The notes: generated from the letters alone by a model not told the origin. Counted from the stretch's first letter, positions 36,593 through 45,388 are shown. The stretch: DNA of 64,000 nucleotides from Candidatus Aalborgicola defluviihabitans (GCA_016705575.1 JADIXX010000008.1:682001-746000); one strand, 5' to 3'. Program-made: numbers and translations.

Positions 36593-37757
36593 TCACGCAT
36601 TCACCGCTTTAACGGCTGCCTGCGCAGCTTCTGCCATGGTGTCCACGGAAATGATGGGCAGACCGCTGTCCTTGAGCATCTGCTTGCCCAACACCTCATT
36701 GGTACCCTTCATGCGCACAACCAGCGGCACATTCAGGTTGGTGGCTTTGCACGCGGTGATGACGCCGGTGGCAATGGTGTCGCACTTCATGATGCCGCCG
36801 AAAATGTTGACCAAAATGGCCTTGACCTTGGGGTTTTTCAGCATGATCTTGAAGGCTTCGGTTACCTTCTCGGGGGTGGCACCACCGCCCACGTCCAGAG
36901 AAGTTTGCTGGCTCTGCGCCAAACAACTTGATGGTGTCCATGGTCGCCATGGCCAACCCGGCGCCGTTCACCAGGCAGCCGATGTTGCCATCCAGACTGA
37001 TGTAGGCTAGGTCAAACTTGGATGCTTCGACTTCGGCCGGGTCTTCTTCGTCCAGATCGCGGTAGGCCACGATTTCGGGATGGCGGAACAGTGCGTTGGG
37101 GTCAAAGTTGAACTTGGCGTCCAAGGCCATCACGTTGCCCTTGCTGTCGCGGTTCAACGGATTGATTTCTACCAACGATGCGTCGGTGTCCATGTAGCAC
37201 TTGTAGAGCTTCTGGAAAATGTCCACGGCCTGTGCCGTAGACCCTGCGGGCATGCCGATGGCATCGGCAATCTTCTTGGCCTGCGCTTCACCCAGACCCG
37301 TCAGGGGGTCGATGAATTCGGTGATGATCTTCTCGGGCGTGGAGTGCGCCACCTCTTCAATGTCCATGCCGCCTTCGCTGGAGGCTATGAAGGCCAGTTT
37401 CTGCGACGCACGGTCGGTCACGATGGACACGTAGTATTCTTTTTGGATGTCAGCACCGTCCTCGATATAGAGGCGACGCACCTTTTGGCCTTCGGGGCCA
37501 GTCTGGTGGGTCTTGAGCTGCATGCCCAGAATTTCTCCGGCGATGCGCTTGACGTCCTCAATCGTCTTGGCAACCTTGACGCCGCCGCCCTTGCCGCGGC
37601 CTCCGGCGTGAATCTGTGCTTTGACAACCCAGACCGGGCCACCCAGCTTCTGTGCGGCTTCAACAGCCTCTTGTACGGTAAAGGCGGGGATGCCGCGGGG
37701 CACCGGCACACCGAATTGGCGCAAAATTTCTTTGCCTTGGTATTCGTGAATTTTCAT
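36593..37757 (-). CDS. sucC: Succinyl-CoA synthetase beta subunit (single-base insertion near 36899)
   Basis: The ATG at 37757 begins MKIHEYQGKEILRQFGVPVP, the standard SucC N-terminus (ATP-grasp domain). The frame runs to FGAEPANF, then an extra base near 36899 (CCAGAGAAG where CCAGGAAG is expected, plus strand) diverts it. Reading resumes in the next frame as LDVGGGATPEKVTEAFKIML to the stop. Removing one base gives 387 residues, the normal SucC length. As sucC is a core TCA gene and sucD is intact, I treat this as a sequencing indel rather than a true mutation. Confidence 0.93.
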
Positions 37758-37939
37758 GACGTCTCTTTGGGGGCTGGACAATCTTCACCAGTTTGCAGCG
37801 AACATGGCTGCGAATCTGGCACTGGACACATCTAATACGAAATGTATCATGTTGCAACGCACCAAACTTGTGGCTGGCTTACAGCCCGGTTTGGCTCCGA
37901 ACCCTTTTTCCCCTTTGGAGCCGCTTGTGCGGCAGTGGC

Positions 37940-38875
37940 ATGAAAAAAATATTTATCGATGGCGAAGCCGGCACCACCGGCCTGCAAATCCGGGAACGGC
38001 TGCAAACTTTGTCCGGTGTGGAACTCATCAGCATTGATCCGGCTTTGCGCAAGGACGCCTCTGCCAAACAGCCGCTGATGGCCCAGGCCGATCTGGTGAT
38101 TCTGTGCCTGCACGACGATGCTGCTATTGAATCCGTAGCGATGATTGACGATTTGACAAGGGCTAACAACGGAAATGGTCCCAAGGTTATTGACGCTTCG
38201 ACTGCCCACCGTACGGCACCGGGCTGGGTCTATGGTTTTCCGGAACTGGCCGCCGGACAACGCGACGCCGTGGCGCGGTCCAGCCGCGTGGCCAACCCCG
38301 GCTGCTATGCCACTGGTGCCATTGCGCTGATTCGCCCACTGGTGGATGCTGGCCTGTTACCGGCCGACTTTGCGCTGTGCCTGCCCTCTATCAGCGGCTA
38401 TTCCGGCGGCGGACGCACCATGATTGAAGCCTACGAGGCCGGCACCGCGCCTGCCATGGAACTCTATGGGTTGGGGCTCAAGCACAAGCACATTCCCGAA
38501 ATCATGCGCTACACGGGTTTGACCCGGCGTCCGCTGTTTGTGCCGTCGGTCGGTAATTTCAAACAGGGCATGCTGGTGCAACTGCCCCTGCATCTGGATA
38601 CCTTGCCGGGTCAGCCCAGCGCACATGACCTGCACCAAGCACTCGCCCGGCACTATGCCGGCAGCGAATGGGTCACGGTTGAGGCGGCCACGCCCGACCA
38701 GAAGCTGGACGCCGTGGCGCTGGCTGACACCAACCAGATGGAATTGCGGGTGTTTGCCAATGATGCCAAGGCGGATGGATTCGCCCACGCGGTGCTGGTT
38801 GCTCGGTTGGACAACCTGGGAAAAGGCGCTTCGGGTGCTGCTGTGCAGAACCTCAAGCTGATGCTCGGGTTGTAA
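37940..38875 (+). CDS. argC: N-acetyl-gamma-glutamyl-phosphate reductase (type 2, short form)
   Basis: The 311-residue protein reduces N-acetylglutamyl phosphate in arginine synthesis. The start MKKIFIDGEAGTTGLQIRER is the NADP-binding N-terminus of the short ArgC type; the catalytic cysteine is in SRVANPGCYATGAI near residue 117, and later SGYSGGGRTMIEAYE is typical. A longer upstream reading frame to 37793 is rejected because the conserved Met is at 37940. An unusual loop, roughly IDDLTRANNGNG before KVIDASTAHR, coincides with a copy of the dispersed 28-nt core repeat. The gene is divergent from sucC. Confidence 0.95.
   Translation: MKKIFIDGEAGTTGLQIRERLQTLSGVELISIDPALRKDASAKQPLMAQADLVILCLHDDAAIESVAMIDDLTRANNGNGPKVIDASTAHRTAPGWVYGFPELAAGQRDAVARSSRVANPGCYATGAIALIRPLVDAGLLPADFALCLPSISGYSGGGRTMIEAYEAGTAPAMELYGLGLKHKHIPEIMRYTGLTRRPLFVPSVGNFKQGMLVQLPLHLDTLPGQPSAHDLHQALARHYAGSEWVTVEAATPDQKLDAVALADTNQMELRVFANDAKADGFAHAVLVARLDNLGKGASGAAVQNLKLMLGL
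38136..38163 (+). repeat. 28-nt core repeat, copy 3 (in frame within argC)
   Basis: The core begins TAGCGATGATTG and ends TTTGACAAGGGC, exactly 28 nt, preceded by a GCTA/TAGC hairpin (GCTATTGAATCCGTAGC). It is read in frame within ArgC and yields a loop that I remember as shorter in related enzymes. One core base differs from most copies (ACAAGGGC). Confidence 0.6.
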
Positions 38876-38900
38876 ACCCTGGCGACTGCTCCGCTCGTAC

Positions 38901-38973
38901 GCGGCAAGGGGCACGCCGGGCGGCTCATGCTGCCAAATGCGCAGAAATCGCCGCCCGGCGTGCCCCTTGCCGC
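38901..38973. repeat. 24-bp perfect inverted repeat between argC and recX
   Basis: Bases 38901-38924 are an exact reverse complement of 38950-38973, with a 25-base loop. The arms begin GCGGCAAGGGGCACGCCG. No T run follows on either strand, so a classical intrinsic terminator is not obvious, although it lies between two convergent genes and could end both transcripts. Confidence 0.9.
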
Positions 38974-38992
38974 TGGATGGGTGCCAATTTCG

Positions 38993-39445
38993 TTATTCGT
39001 CTTCACTGCTGGTTACCACGCGCCGGATGGCCTCGCCGCCAAAGCCGCGACTGGCCAGAAAGCGCATCTGCTTGGCGCGGTCTGAGGCATCGGTAGCGGG
39101 CTCACCGAATTTTTTGCGCCAGACTTCCCGCGCACGCTCCACTTCGGTTGCACGCAGCTGCTCCATAGCGCCCAACACTGCCTCCGGTGCCAGCCCCTTG
39201 CTTTGCAGCTCCTGGCGTATGCGTGCCGTGCCCAGCTTGGCAGAGCGGCGGTTCAGCACCGATTCGAGCACGCGCTGTTCGTTGATGAAGCCCTTGGCCT
39301 GCAGGTCGTCCAGCGCTTTGGCCAAAGCTCCCGGCTCTTCCTCAAACTGGGCCAGTTTGCGCTCCAGCTCGGCACGGGAATGCTCCCGTGCGCCGAGCAG
39401 GCGCAAGGCCCGGCCCTTGAGAGACAACGGTGTCGTGGTGGCCAT
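38993..39445 (-). CDS. recX: Regulatory protein RecX
   Basis: The 150-residue helical protein has the three-helix RecX repeats (RALRLLGAREHSRAELERKL, then the LDDLQAKGFINEQRVLES segment and FLASRGFGGEAIRRVV at the end). RecX inhibits RecA filament growth and ATPase. It lies 62 bp downstream of recA on the same strand, the usual arrangement. The intergenic gap contains a dispersed repeat with a hairpin that might reduce recX relative to recA. Confidence 0.94.
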   Translation of the reverse strand: MATTTPLSLKGRALRLLGAREHSRAELERKLAQFEEEPGALAKALDDLQAKGFINEQRVLESVLNRRSAKLGTARIRQELQSKGLAPEAVLGAMEQLRATEVERAREVWRKKFGEPATDASDRAKQMRFLASRGFGGEAIRRVVTSSEDE

Positions 39446-39489
39446 GGTGGGCGTAAAGGCGAAAGTAGCTACAACTGCTATTGTTTTTA

Positions 39490-39517
39490 TAGCTACTTAC
39501 GTATATTTCACGAGGGC
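39490..39517 (+). repeat. 28-nt core repeat, copy 4 (recA-recX junction, overlaps the recA stop)
   Basis: The core begins TAGCTACTTACG and ends TTTCACGAGGGC, exactly 28 nt, preceded by a GCTAT/ATAGC hairpin with a seven-base loop. On the minus strand it encodes the last residues of RecA, and its CGTGA portion contains the recA stop codon. It is the copy closest to the apparent consensus. Confidence 0.8.
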
Positions 39518-40608
39518 TGGTCGGCCTTTTTGCTTGAAGTTTTGGTTTTGATTTCGGGCTCTGGCGCGCCGGCCAGCAGAGGGATGCCCAGTGATTCGCG
39601 CACCCGGTTCTCGATTTCCATGGAAAGCGCTTTGTTTTCGCGCAGAAACTCGCGGGCGTTGTCGCGGCCCTGGCCGATCTTCTCGCCTTTGTAGGCGTAC
39701 CAGGCACCGGATTTTTCCAGGATATTGGCGTTGACGCCCATATCGATGATTTCGCCGTGGCGGCTGATGCCTTCGCCAAACAGAATGTCGAACTCAGCCG
39801 TCTTGAACGGAGGCGCCACCTTGTTCTTGACCACCTTGACCTTGGTTTCGTTGCCAATGGCTTCGTCACCCTTCTTGATGGTGCCGGTGCGGCGGATGTC
39901 CAGGCGCACCGAAGCGTAGAACTTGAGCGCATTGCCGCCGGTGGTGGTCTCGGGGCTGCCAAACATGACGCCGATCTTCATGCGGATCTGGTTGATGAAG
40001 ATCACCATGCAATTGGTCTTCTTGATGTGGGCGGTGAGCTTGCGCAGGGCCTGGCTCATCAAACGGGCTTGCAGGCCCGGCAGGCTATCGCCCATTTCAC
40101 CTTCCAGCTCAGCCTTGGGTGTGAGTGCCGCCACCGAGTCCACCACGATCAAATCGACCGCGCCAGAGCGCACCAGACTGTCCACAATTTCGAGCGCCTG
40201 CTCGCCGGTATCAGGCTGGCTGATCAGCAGGTCTTGCAGGTTGACGCCCAACTTTTGCGCGTATTGAATGTCCAGCGCGTGTTCGGCGTCCACAAAAGCA
40301 CACTGGCCGCCTTGTTTTTGCATCTCGGCAATCACCTGTAGGGTTAGCGTGGTTTTACCGCTTGATTCCGGTCCATAGATTTCGACCACCCGGCCGCGCG
40401 GTAGGCCGCCCACACCCAGGGCAATGTCCAGCCCCAGTGAGCCGGTGGAAACCACCTGGATGTCTTCAATCACCTCGCCTTCGCCCAGACGCATGATGGT
40501 GCCTTTGCCGAATTGCTTTTCGATCTGGGCCAGTGCTACTTGCAGTGCCTTGGCTTTTTCGGCGTTGGCGCCATTGGTGTTGTTGGGGTTCTTGACGGGT
40601 GCGTCCAT
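39508..40608 (-). CDS. recA: Recombinase RecA
   Basis: The 366-residue protein catalyses strand exchange and LexA self-cleavage. The Walker A GPESSGKTTLTLQ is near residue 73, the MAW-type region AEHALDIQYAQKLGVN near 103, and loops L1/L2 (FINQIRMKIGVMFGSPETT) near 210. The start is the ATG at 40608 with AAGGAG upstream; an in-frame extension to 40629 lacks support. The C-terminus is Lys-rich (KTKTSSKKADQPS), and its last codons come from a dispersed repeat. A LexA-box candidate lies 43 bases upstream. Confidence 0.98.
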   Translation of the reverse strand: MDAPVKNPNNTNGANAEKAKALQVALAQIEKQFGKGTIMRLGEGEVIEDIQVVSTGSLGLDIALGVGGLPRGRVVEIYGPESSGKTTLTLQVIAEMQKQGGQCAFVDAEHALDIQYAQKLGVNLQDLLISQPDTGEQALEIVDSLVRSGAVDLIVVDSVAALTPKAELEGEMGDSLPGLQARLMSQALRKLTAHIKKTNCMVIFINQIRMKIGVMFGSPETTTGGNALKFYASVRLDIRRTGTIKKGDEAIGNETKVKVVKNKVAPPFKTAEFDILFGEGISRHGEIIDMGVNANILEKSGAWYAYKGEKIGQGRDNAREFLRENKALSMEIENRVRESLGIPLLAGAPEPEIKTKTSSKKADQPS

Positions 40609-40650
40609 GGAAATCTCCTTAAAAATCAACGGGTTGACGCATCACAGTAC

Positions 40651-40666
40651 TTGTTATTAATTACAG
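40651..40666 (-). promoter_or_regulatory. LexA (SOS) box upstream of recA
   Basis: The minus strand reads CTGTAATTAATAACAA, matching the CTGT-N8-ACAG consensus with one mismatch and an AT-rich centre. It lies 43 bases upstream of the recA ATG, a typical operator position. Confidence 0.78.
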
Positions 40667-40750
40667 GCTGGATGCTTAAACAGTAGTTTACTGGCGATTG
40701 TTGAAATTCGTAAACACATTTTTTAGTCAGTTTGCATTACTATTTAGAAT

Positions 40751-41233
40751 ATGCCTTCCACGCCTGTTTCAGAGTCCACTACTTGGCGCCAAACCCACAT
40801 CGGCCACTGGCTGCGCCACGCGTTGGCGCAGTTCGACGCGCGGGTTATGAAGCTGATGGCCCGCCATCCGGCCGTACCGCTGGGTTTGGGCAACCTGGCT
40901 GCACGCGGGCAGGTAGGGGCCGCCCACATCCACATCACACGCCACCTCGCGCCCGAAGGCGCACGTCTGACCGCGCTGGCACAAGCCGCCGGCATGAGCA
41001 AACAGGCCATGGGCACGCTGGTGGACCAGTGCGAGGCCTGGGGGATGGTTGTGCGTGAAAACGATCCCCTGGACGCGCGGGCGCGCCGGGTGTGCTTCAC
41101 TGCCACGGGGCTGGCCTGGCTGGGTGCCTACCACGATGCTGTGGCCCAAGCCGAGGACGAGTTGCGCCATGCCGTAGGCACCGAAGTGGCTACCGTAGTC
41201 ACACTGGGCCTGGAAGCCTATTGCGGCCGATGA
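40751..41233 (+). CDS. MarR family transcriptional regulator
   Basis: The 160-residue protein has a winged-helix MarR fold: the recognition-helix region LTALAQAAGMSKQAMGTLVDQ near residues 76-97 and the wing ENDPLDARARRVCFTATG near 104-121. It is divergent from recA, with about 140 bp between the starts. No obvious efflux or catabolic target gene is adjacent, so the regulated pathway is unknown. The two-component operon follows on the same strand after about 100 bp. Confidence 0.9.
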   Translation: MPSTPVSESTTWRQTHIGHWLRHALAQFDARVMKLMARHPAVPLGLGNLAARGQVGAAHIHITRHLAPEGARLTALAQAAGMSKQAMGTLVDQCEAWGMVVRENDPLDARARRVCFTATGLAWLGAYHDAVAQAEDELRHAVGTEVATVVTLGLEAYCGR

Positions 41234-41332
41234 ATACCCCGCACCAACCCACACCTCAGGCAAGCCTAGAATGGCAAAAAAACCCGTGCTGTGGCCGGTT
41301 GGGCGCCACTGCACACATAACCAGGAGCACAC

Positions 41333-42007
41333 ATGCGGATTTTGATTGCCGAAGATGACCAGGTATTGGCTGACGGTCTGCTGCGAGCCCTGCGCAGTGC
41401 CGGTGCCGCCGTGGACCACGTGGCCAGCGGCTCTGAGGCCGATGCAGCGTTGATGACCAACACCGAATTCGATCTGCTGATTCTGGACCTGGGTTTGCCC
41501 AAGATGCATGGGCTGGAAGTGTTGAAGAAATTGCGCGGTCGTGGCTCTTCGCTGCCGGTTCTGATCCTCACGGCAGCCGACGCGGTGGACGAGCGCGTCA
41601 AGGGTCTGGACTACGGCGCCGATGACTACATGGCCAAACCCTTTTCCCTGCAAGAGCTTGAAGCCCGCGTGCGCGCTCTGGTACGCCGCGGCATGGGCGC
41701 CACCAGCAGCAGCATCAAGCACGGCCCGCTGGTGTATGACCAGGCCGGTCGGGTGGCCACCATCGACGGCAAGATGGTCGAACTCTCGGCACGCGAACTC
41801 GGTCTGCTGGAAGTTCTGCTGCAGCGAGCTGGCCGTTTGGTCAGCAAGGACCAGCTCGTGGAGCGCTTGTGCGAGTGGGGCGAAGAGGTCAGCAACAACG
41901 CCATCGAGGTGTACATCCACCGCCTGCGCAAGAAGATCGAAAAAGGCCCAATCCGCATTGCCACCGTGCGCGGGCTGGGCTATTGTCTGGAAAAAATTCC
42001 AAATTGA
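41333..42007 (+). CDS. OmpR-family response regulator (TctD/QseB-like)
   Basis: The 224-residue regulator has a receiver domain with the acidic pocket EDD at residues 5-7 region, the phospho-acceptor Asp in LLILDLGLPKMHG near residue 51, and Lys in DYMAKPFSL near 101. The C-terminal winged helix (about 125-222) ends with YIHRLRKKIEKGPI and VRGLGYCL. Its stop overlaps the start of the sensor kinase gene. The resemblance is closest to the TctD/QseB group, but no tricarboxylate transporter gene is nearby, so I assign no symbol. Confidence 0.94.
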   Translation: MRILIAEDDQVLADGLLRALRSAGAAVDHVASGSEADAALMTNTEFDLLILDLGLPKMHGLEVLKKLRGRGSSLPVLILTAADAVDERVKGLDYGADDYMAKPFSLQELEARVRALVRRGMGATSSSIKHGPLVYDQAGRVATIDGKMVELSARELGLLEVLLQRAGRLVSKDQLVERLCEWGEEVSNNAIEVYIHRLRKKIEKGPIRIATVRGLGYCLEKIPN

Positions 42008-43440
42008 AGATATTCCAACGCGAGCAACGCAGCCTGTTCGGGGAGATTCTGGACTGGATGCTGACGCCGCTGCTGCTGCTGTGGCCGGTGAGCCTGGTGC
42101 TGACCTGGCTGGTAGCGCAGGGCATTGCTGGCAAACCCTTTGACCGGGCGTTGGAATACAACGTGGGCGCCCTGGCCCAGTTGGTCACGGTCAAGCACAA
42201 CAAGGCGCAGTTCGTGTTGCCCCTGCCTGCCCGCGAACTGTTGCGCGCCGACGATTCCGACACCGTGTACTACCAGGTCATGGGTTCCAATGGGGAGTAC
42301 CTCAGCGGCGAAAAAAATCTGCCCATGCCACCCGAGGATGAAAAGCTTCTCCCCGGCGAGGTGCGCCTACGGGACGCTGAGTTCCGTGGCATGGGTATCA
42401 AGGTAGCCTATACGTGGGTCAAACTGGACTTGCCGGACAGCAAGCCGGCCCTGGTCCAGGTTGCAGAGACAATGGACAAGCGCTCAGTGCTGGCCACCGA
42501 AATCGTCAAGGGCGTGATGCTGCCGCAATTCGTCATTTTGCCGTTGGCGGTGCTGTTGGTATGGTTGGCGCTGGTGCAGGCCATCAAACCGCTCAACCAT
42601 CTGGAAGAACGCATCCGTGCCCGTAGCCCAGACGATTTGAGCCCACTGGATGCGCAGGCCGTTCCGTTGGAGGTAGCGCCTCTGGTGTCGTCCGTCAATG
42701 GCCTGCTGGAACGCCTGAAAGATTCAATTGCTACGCAAAAGCGCTTCCTGGCCGACGCCGCACACCAGCTCAAGACCCCGCTGGCGGGATTGCGCATGCA
42801 GGCCGACCTGGCCCAGCGCGAGGGGGCCAACGCTGAAGACTTGAAACAGTCGCTGCGACAGATCGGGCGCTCCAGCATCCGGGCCACCCACACCGTCAAC
42901 CAGCTGCTGGCACTGGCGCGCGCCGAGAGCAGCGGTACGGTCATGACCCAGCAACCTTGTGACTTGGTGCGCCTGACCATGGATGTGATCCACGACAGCC
43001 TGCCACGCGCCATGGACAAATACATCGACCTGGGCTACGAAGGCGAACAGCCCGGCGGTGAGGAAGTAAACCTCCAGGGCAATCCGACGCTACTCAAGGA
43101 AATGGTGCGCAACCTGGTGGACAACGCCATCAACTACACCCCCTCCACCGCTGATAAACCCGGCGTCATTACCGTGCGCATTCTGCGCGATCCGTTCAGC
43201 AAAATTTTGGTGCTGCAGGTGGAGGATTCCGGCCCCGGCATTCCCGCCGCCGAACGTGAACTGGTGTTCCAACCCTTTTACCGCGTGCTGGGCACCGAGG
43301 CTGACGGCTCTGGCTTGGGCCTGCCCATCGTGCTGGAAATTACCCGCCAGCATCATGCCAGCATCACCATAGAAGACAGCCACCCGGGCCACTCTCCTCC
43401 CGGCACCTGTTTTACCGTGCGGTTTACGCAGTTTGATTGA
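42004..43440 (+). CDS. Sensor histidine kinase (TctE/QseC-like), TTG start overlapping the response regulator stop
   Basis: The 478-residue kinase has two transmembrane segments (about residues 17-40 and 165-188), a periplasmic domain between them, the H-box FLADAAHQLKTPLAGLRMQA near residue 255, and N, G1 and G2 boxes (RNLVDNAINYTP, EDSGPGIP, GLGLPIV). I choose the TTG at 42004 because it gives LKIFQREQRSLFGEILDWML, a normal cytoplasmic N-terminus, and overlaps the regulator stop as TTGA. The first in-frame ATG (42058) would cut into TM1. It phosphorylates the upstream regulator; the signal is unknown. Confidence 0.93.
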   Translation: MKIFQREQRSLFGEILDWMLTPLLLLWPVSLVLTWLVAQGIAGKPFDRALEYNVGALAQLVTVKHNKAQFVLPLPARELLRADDSDTVYYQVMGSNGEYLSGEKNLPMPPEDEKLLPGEVRLRDAEFRGMGIKVAYTWVKLDLPDSKPALVQVAETMDKRSVLATEIVKGVMLPQFVILPLAVLLVWLALVQAIKPLNHLEERIRARSPDDLSPLDAQAVPLEVAPLVSSVNGLLERLKDSIATQKRFLADAAHQLKTPLAGLRMQADLAQREGANAEDLKQSLRQIGRSSIRATHTVNQLLALARAESSGTVMTQQPCDLVRLTMDVIHDSLPRAMDKYIDLGYEGEQPGGEEVNLQGNPTLLKEMVRNLVDNAINYTPSTADKPGVITVRILRDPFSKILVLQVEDSGPGIPAAERELVFQPFYRVLGTEADGSGLGLPIVLEITRQHHASITIEDSHPGHSPPGTCFTVRFTQFD

Positions 43441-43473
43441 AGCCTAGGCCTGTTTCCAGGGCCAACAGTCCAT

Positions 43474-44136
43474 TCAACCGCAGGGCTTGAGGGTACGACC
43501 GGCAAGAGCCGGCTTGATATCGTTCAAACGAGTCTTCTGCTCGGTCGTAAGTGCCGGCAGTTTGAGCTGGTTTTGATCACCTTGGTCACGCTCCCGCACC
43601 ACCTTGGCGGTGCGAATCCCGCGCTGGCTCGTCAAGCGCGACAACTCGGCGGCAGCGGCGGCTTGCGTATCAAAGCCACCCAACGAAAAACCCGGCTCCA
43701 GATCGGGGTTGGTCAGCGGTTGCGCCACCAGATTCATGACCGCCAGTTCAGCACGCTTCTTGACCATGGCATCGGCATTGGGGAACTTGCCCATGTAGAC
43801 AATCCAGCGCTCGGACATGTGGACTGAATCAAACTGCCAACTGCCCTGCGCCAGAGCAGACTCCAGCGCACGGCGAGCCACGGCCATCTGGGCATCATCA
43901 AACGGACCGGCCTGCAGGCACTCCTTGGGCGCTGAATCGGCCTGCGCTTGGGTCTTAACCCGACTGAACTCGGCTGGGCTCATGACGTGCAACGATTCGG
44001 GGCGTATCTGTTGTGCTGCGCGTTGGGGCTCACTTTGCGGGGCTGGTCCATAACCGTAGGCGCGCAGCAGGCCGTCACTCCAGGCAAAGTACAGGCCGTT
44101 GGCCAATATCAGGATCAATACAAGGAAACGCAACAT
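43474..44136 (-). CDS. SPOR-domain membrane-anchored protein
   Basis: From the ATG at 44136 the protein has 220 residues: a single N-terminal transmembrane helix (LRFLVLILILANGLYFAW), a variable linker, and a C-terminal SPOR-like domain (about residues 115-190; WIVYMGKFPNADAMVKKRAEL, GFSLGGFDTQAAAAAELSRL). SPOR domains bind denuded peptidoglycan at the division site. A longer frame to 44238 would extend into birA and lacks a membrane start. It lies four bases after the birA stop, so the two are coupled. Confidence 0.82.
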   Translation of the reverse strand: MLRFLVLILILANGLYFAWSDGLLRAYGYGPAPQSEPQRAAQQIRPESLHVMSPAEFSRVKTQAQADSAPKECLQAGPFDDAQMAVARRALESALAQGSWQFDSVHMSERWIVYMGKFPNADAMVKKRAELAVMNLVAQPLTNPDLEPGFSLGGFDTQAAAAAELSRLTSQRGIRTAKVVRERDQGDQNQLKLPALTTEQKTRLNDIKPALAGRTLKPCG

Positions 44137-44140
44137 GGGT

Positions 44141-44920
44141 TCAGAAACGGGATTCGCACGCACCAGCCAGCGGCCGCACACTGACCTCTGCACTGGTAAT
44201 CTTTTTGACACCGCCATCAGTATGCACCAAGAGTGCACCGCTGGCGTCCACGCCTTGGGCGGTACCAGTCACCCCGTCCGTACACACCACGCCACGCCCG
44301 TACAAGATGTCACGCGCATTGAAGGCAGCTACCAGCGGAGCAAAACCTTGCGCCGCAAACCGCTGAAGTGCCCGCACTAGGGGCACTACAACGTGCTCCA
44401 GCACATCTGGCGCCAGAACGTCGGGCAATACATCCCGCAAACCAGCCGGCGGAGTTCGCAGTCCGGCTGCGTCCGGGGCCACGATGTTGATTCCAATGCC
44501 GATGACCACAAAGCGGTCCTGACCCACGCTGGCGGTCTCTATCAGAATGCCGGCCAACTTGCGGTCACCCAACCACACGTCGTTGGGCCACTTCAACTGC
44601 AACCGGGGGTGCAGGGACTGCACGATCGACAAACCCACCGCCAGGGACAGGCCCGACCAGTCTTGGGGAGTCAGCGGCAAGCCTAAGGAAAACGTCAGTG
44701 TGCGCCCCAGCGACTGGGTATCGCTGCTCCAGTCACGACCCAACCGACCTCGCCCAGCGGTCTGGCGCTCGGCGACCAGCAGCACCGGCTCCAGATGTCC
44801 GGCGCGCGCGCGGCGCATCAGCTCCGTATTGGTGGAATCAATCTCCGGGAGAATTTCTACCGTGAAGCCCGGCAACAACGGCTCCACCGCCTCCCAAATT
44901 GCCTCCGCCGGCCAAATCAT
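44141..44920 (-). CDS. birA: Biotin--[acetyl-CoA-carboxylase] ligase
   Basis: The 259-residue protein is a short BirA without an N-terminal DNA-binding domain. It charges biotin with AMP and transfers it to the acetyl-CoA carboxylase carrier protein. Signatures are IDSTNTELMRRA near residue 27, the biotinyl-AMP loop AERQTAGRGRLGRDWSS near 50, and LKWPNDVWLGDRKLAGILIE near 107. I choose ATG 44920; the preceding codon is a TTG. It is just after the SET-domain gene and before the SPOR gene. Confidence 0.95.
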   Translation of the reverse strand: MIWPAEAIWEAVEPLLPGFTVEILPEIDSTNTELMRRARAGHLEPVLLVAERQTAGRGRLGRDWSSDTQSLGRTLTFSLGLPLTPQDWSGLSLAVGLSIVQSLHPRLQLKWPNDVWLGDRKLAGILIETASVGQDRFVVIGIGINIVAPDAAGLRTPPAGLRDVLPDVLAPDVLEHVVVPLVRALQRFAAQGFAPLVAAFNARDILYGRGVVCTDGVTGTAQGVDASGALLVHTDGGVKKITSAEVSVRPLAGACESRF

Positions 44921-44923
44921 CAA

Positions 44924-45388
44924 TTATCTCTTGCCGCGCTTGGGGGCCAGCAGGGTACCCCGGCAGGTCTTGGTGCCACACCAGCAGGGGTATTCGGCCT
45001 TCAGTTTGGGGGTATAGCGCTCGTCGATGATCAAACCATAGTCGTAGTTGAGCTCTTCACCGGCATGAATGTTGCGCAGGGCCTTGATGAAGATGCGGCC
45101 ATCCACTTCGTCGGCCTCGCAGTTGGCATCGCAGGCGTGGTTGATCCAGCGCGAGGAATTGCCACCAAACAAGGCATCGATTACATGGTCTTCGTCGATA
45201 TGGAAGTAAAACGTGTGGTTGGGGTCCTGGGGATCATGCGGGTGACGGCGCTGGGCCTCCGCCCAGCTGATGACCTCGCCCACGTACTCGATGATGACTT
45301 CGCCCTCGGCGATATCCTGCACCGCAAAGACACCCTTGCCATGCACGCCCGAGCGACGGGTCTGAATACGACGGTGGTGAAGCCCCAC
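44924..45388 (-). CDS. SET-domain protein-lysine methyltransferase-like protein (start uncertain)
   Basis: The last 150 residues form a compact SET domain: RRSGVHGKGVFAVQDIAEGE at the start, YVGEVISWAEA, SRWINHACDANCEADEVD (SET core), ELNYDYGLIIDERY, and the post-SET cysteines CWCGTKTCRGT. Bacterial SET proteins methylate lysines on proteins such as ribosomal proteins or nucleoid factors in some species; the target here is unknown. The start is unclear: no ATG exists between the domain and far upstream codons that overlap topB, so I use a GTG at 45388. A frameshift in the GC-rich leader is possible. It ends three bases before birA. Confidence 0.83.
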   Translation of the reverse strand: MGLHHRRIQTRRSGVHGKGVFAVQDIAEGEVIIEYVGEVISWAEAQRRHPHDPQDPNHTFYFHIDEDHVIDALFGGNSSRWINHACDANCEADEVDGRIFIKALRNIHAGEELNYDYGLIIDERYTPKLKAEYPCWCGTKTCRGTLLAPKRGKR

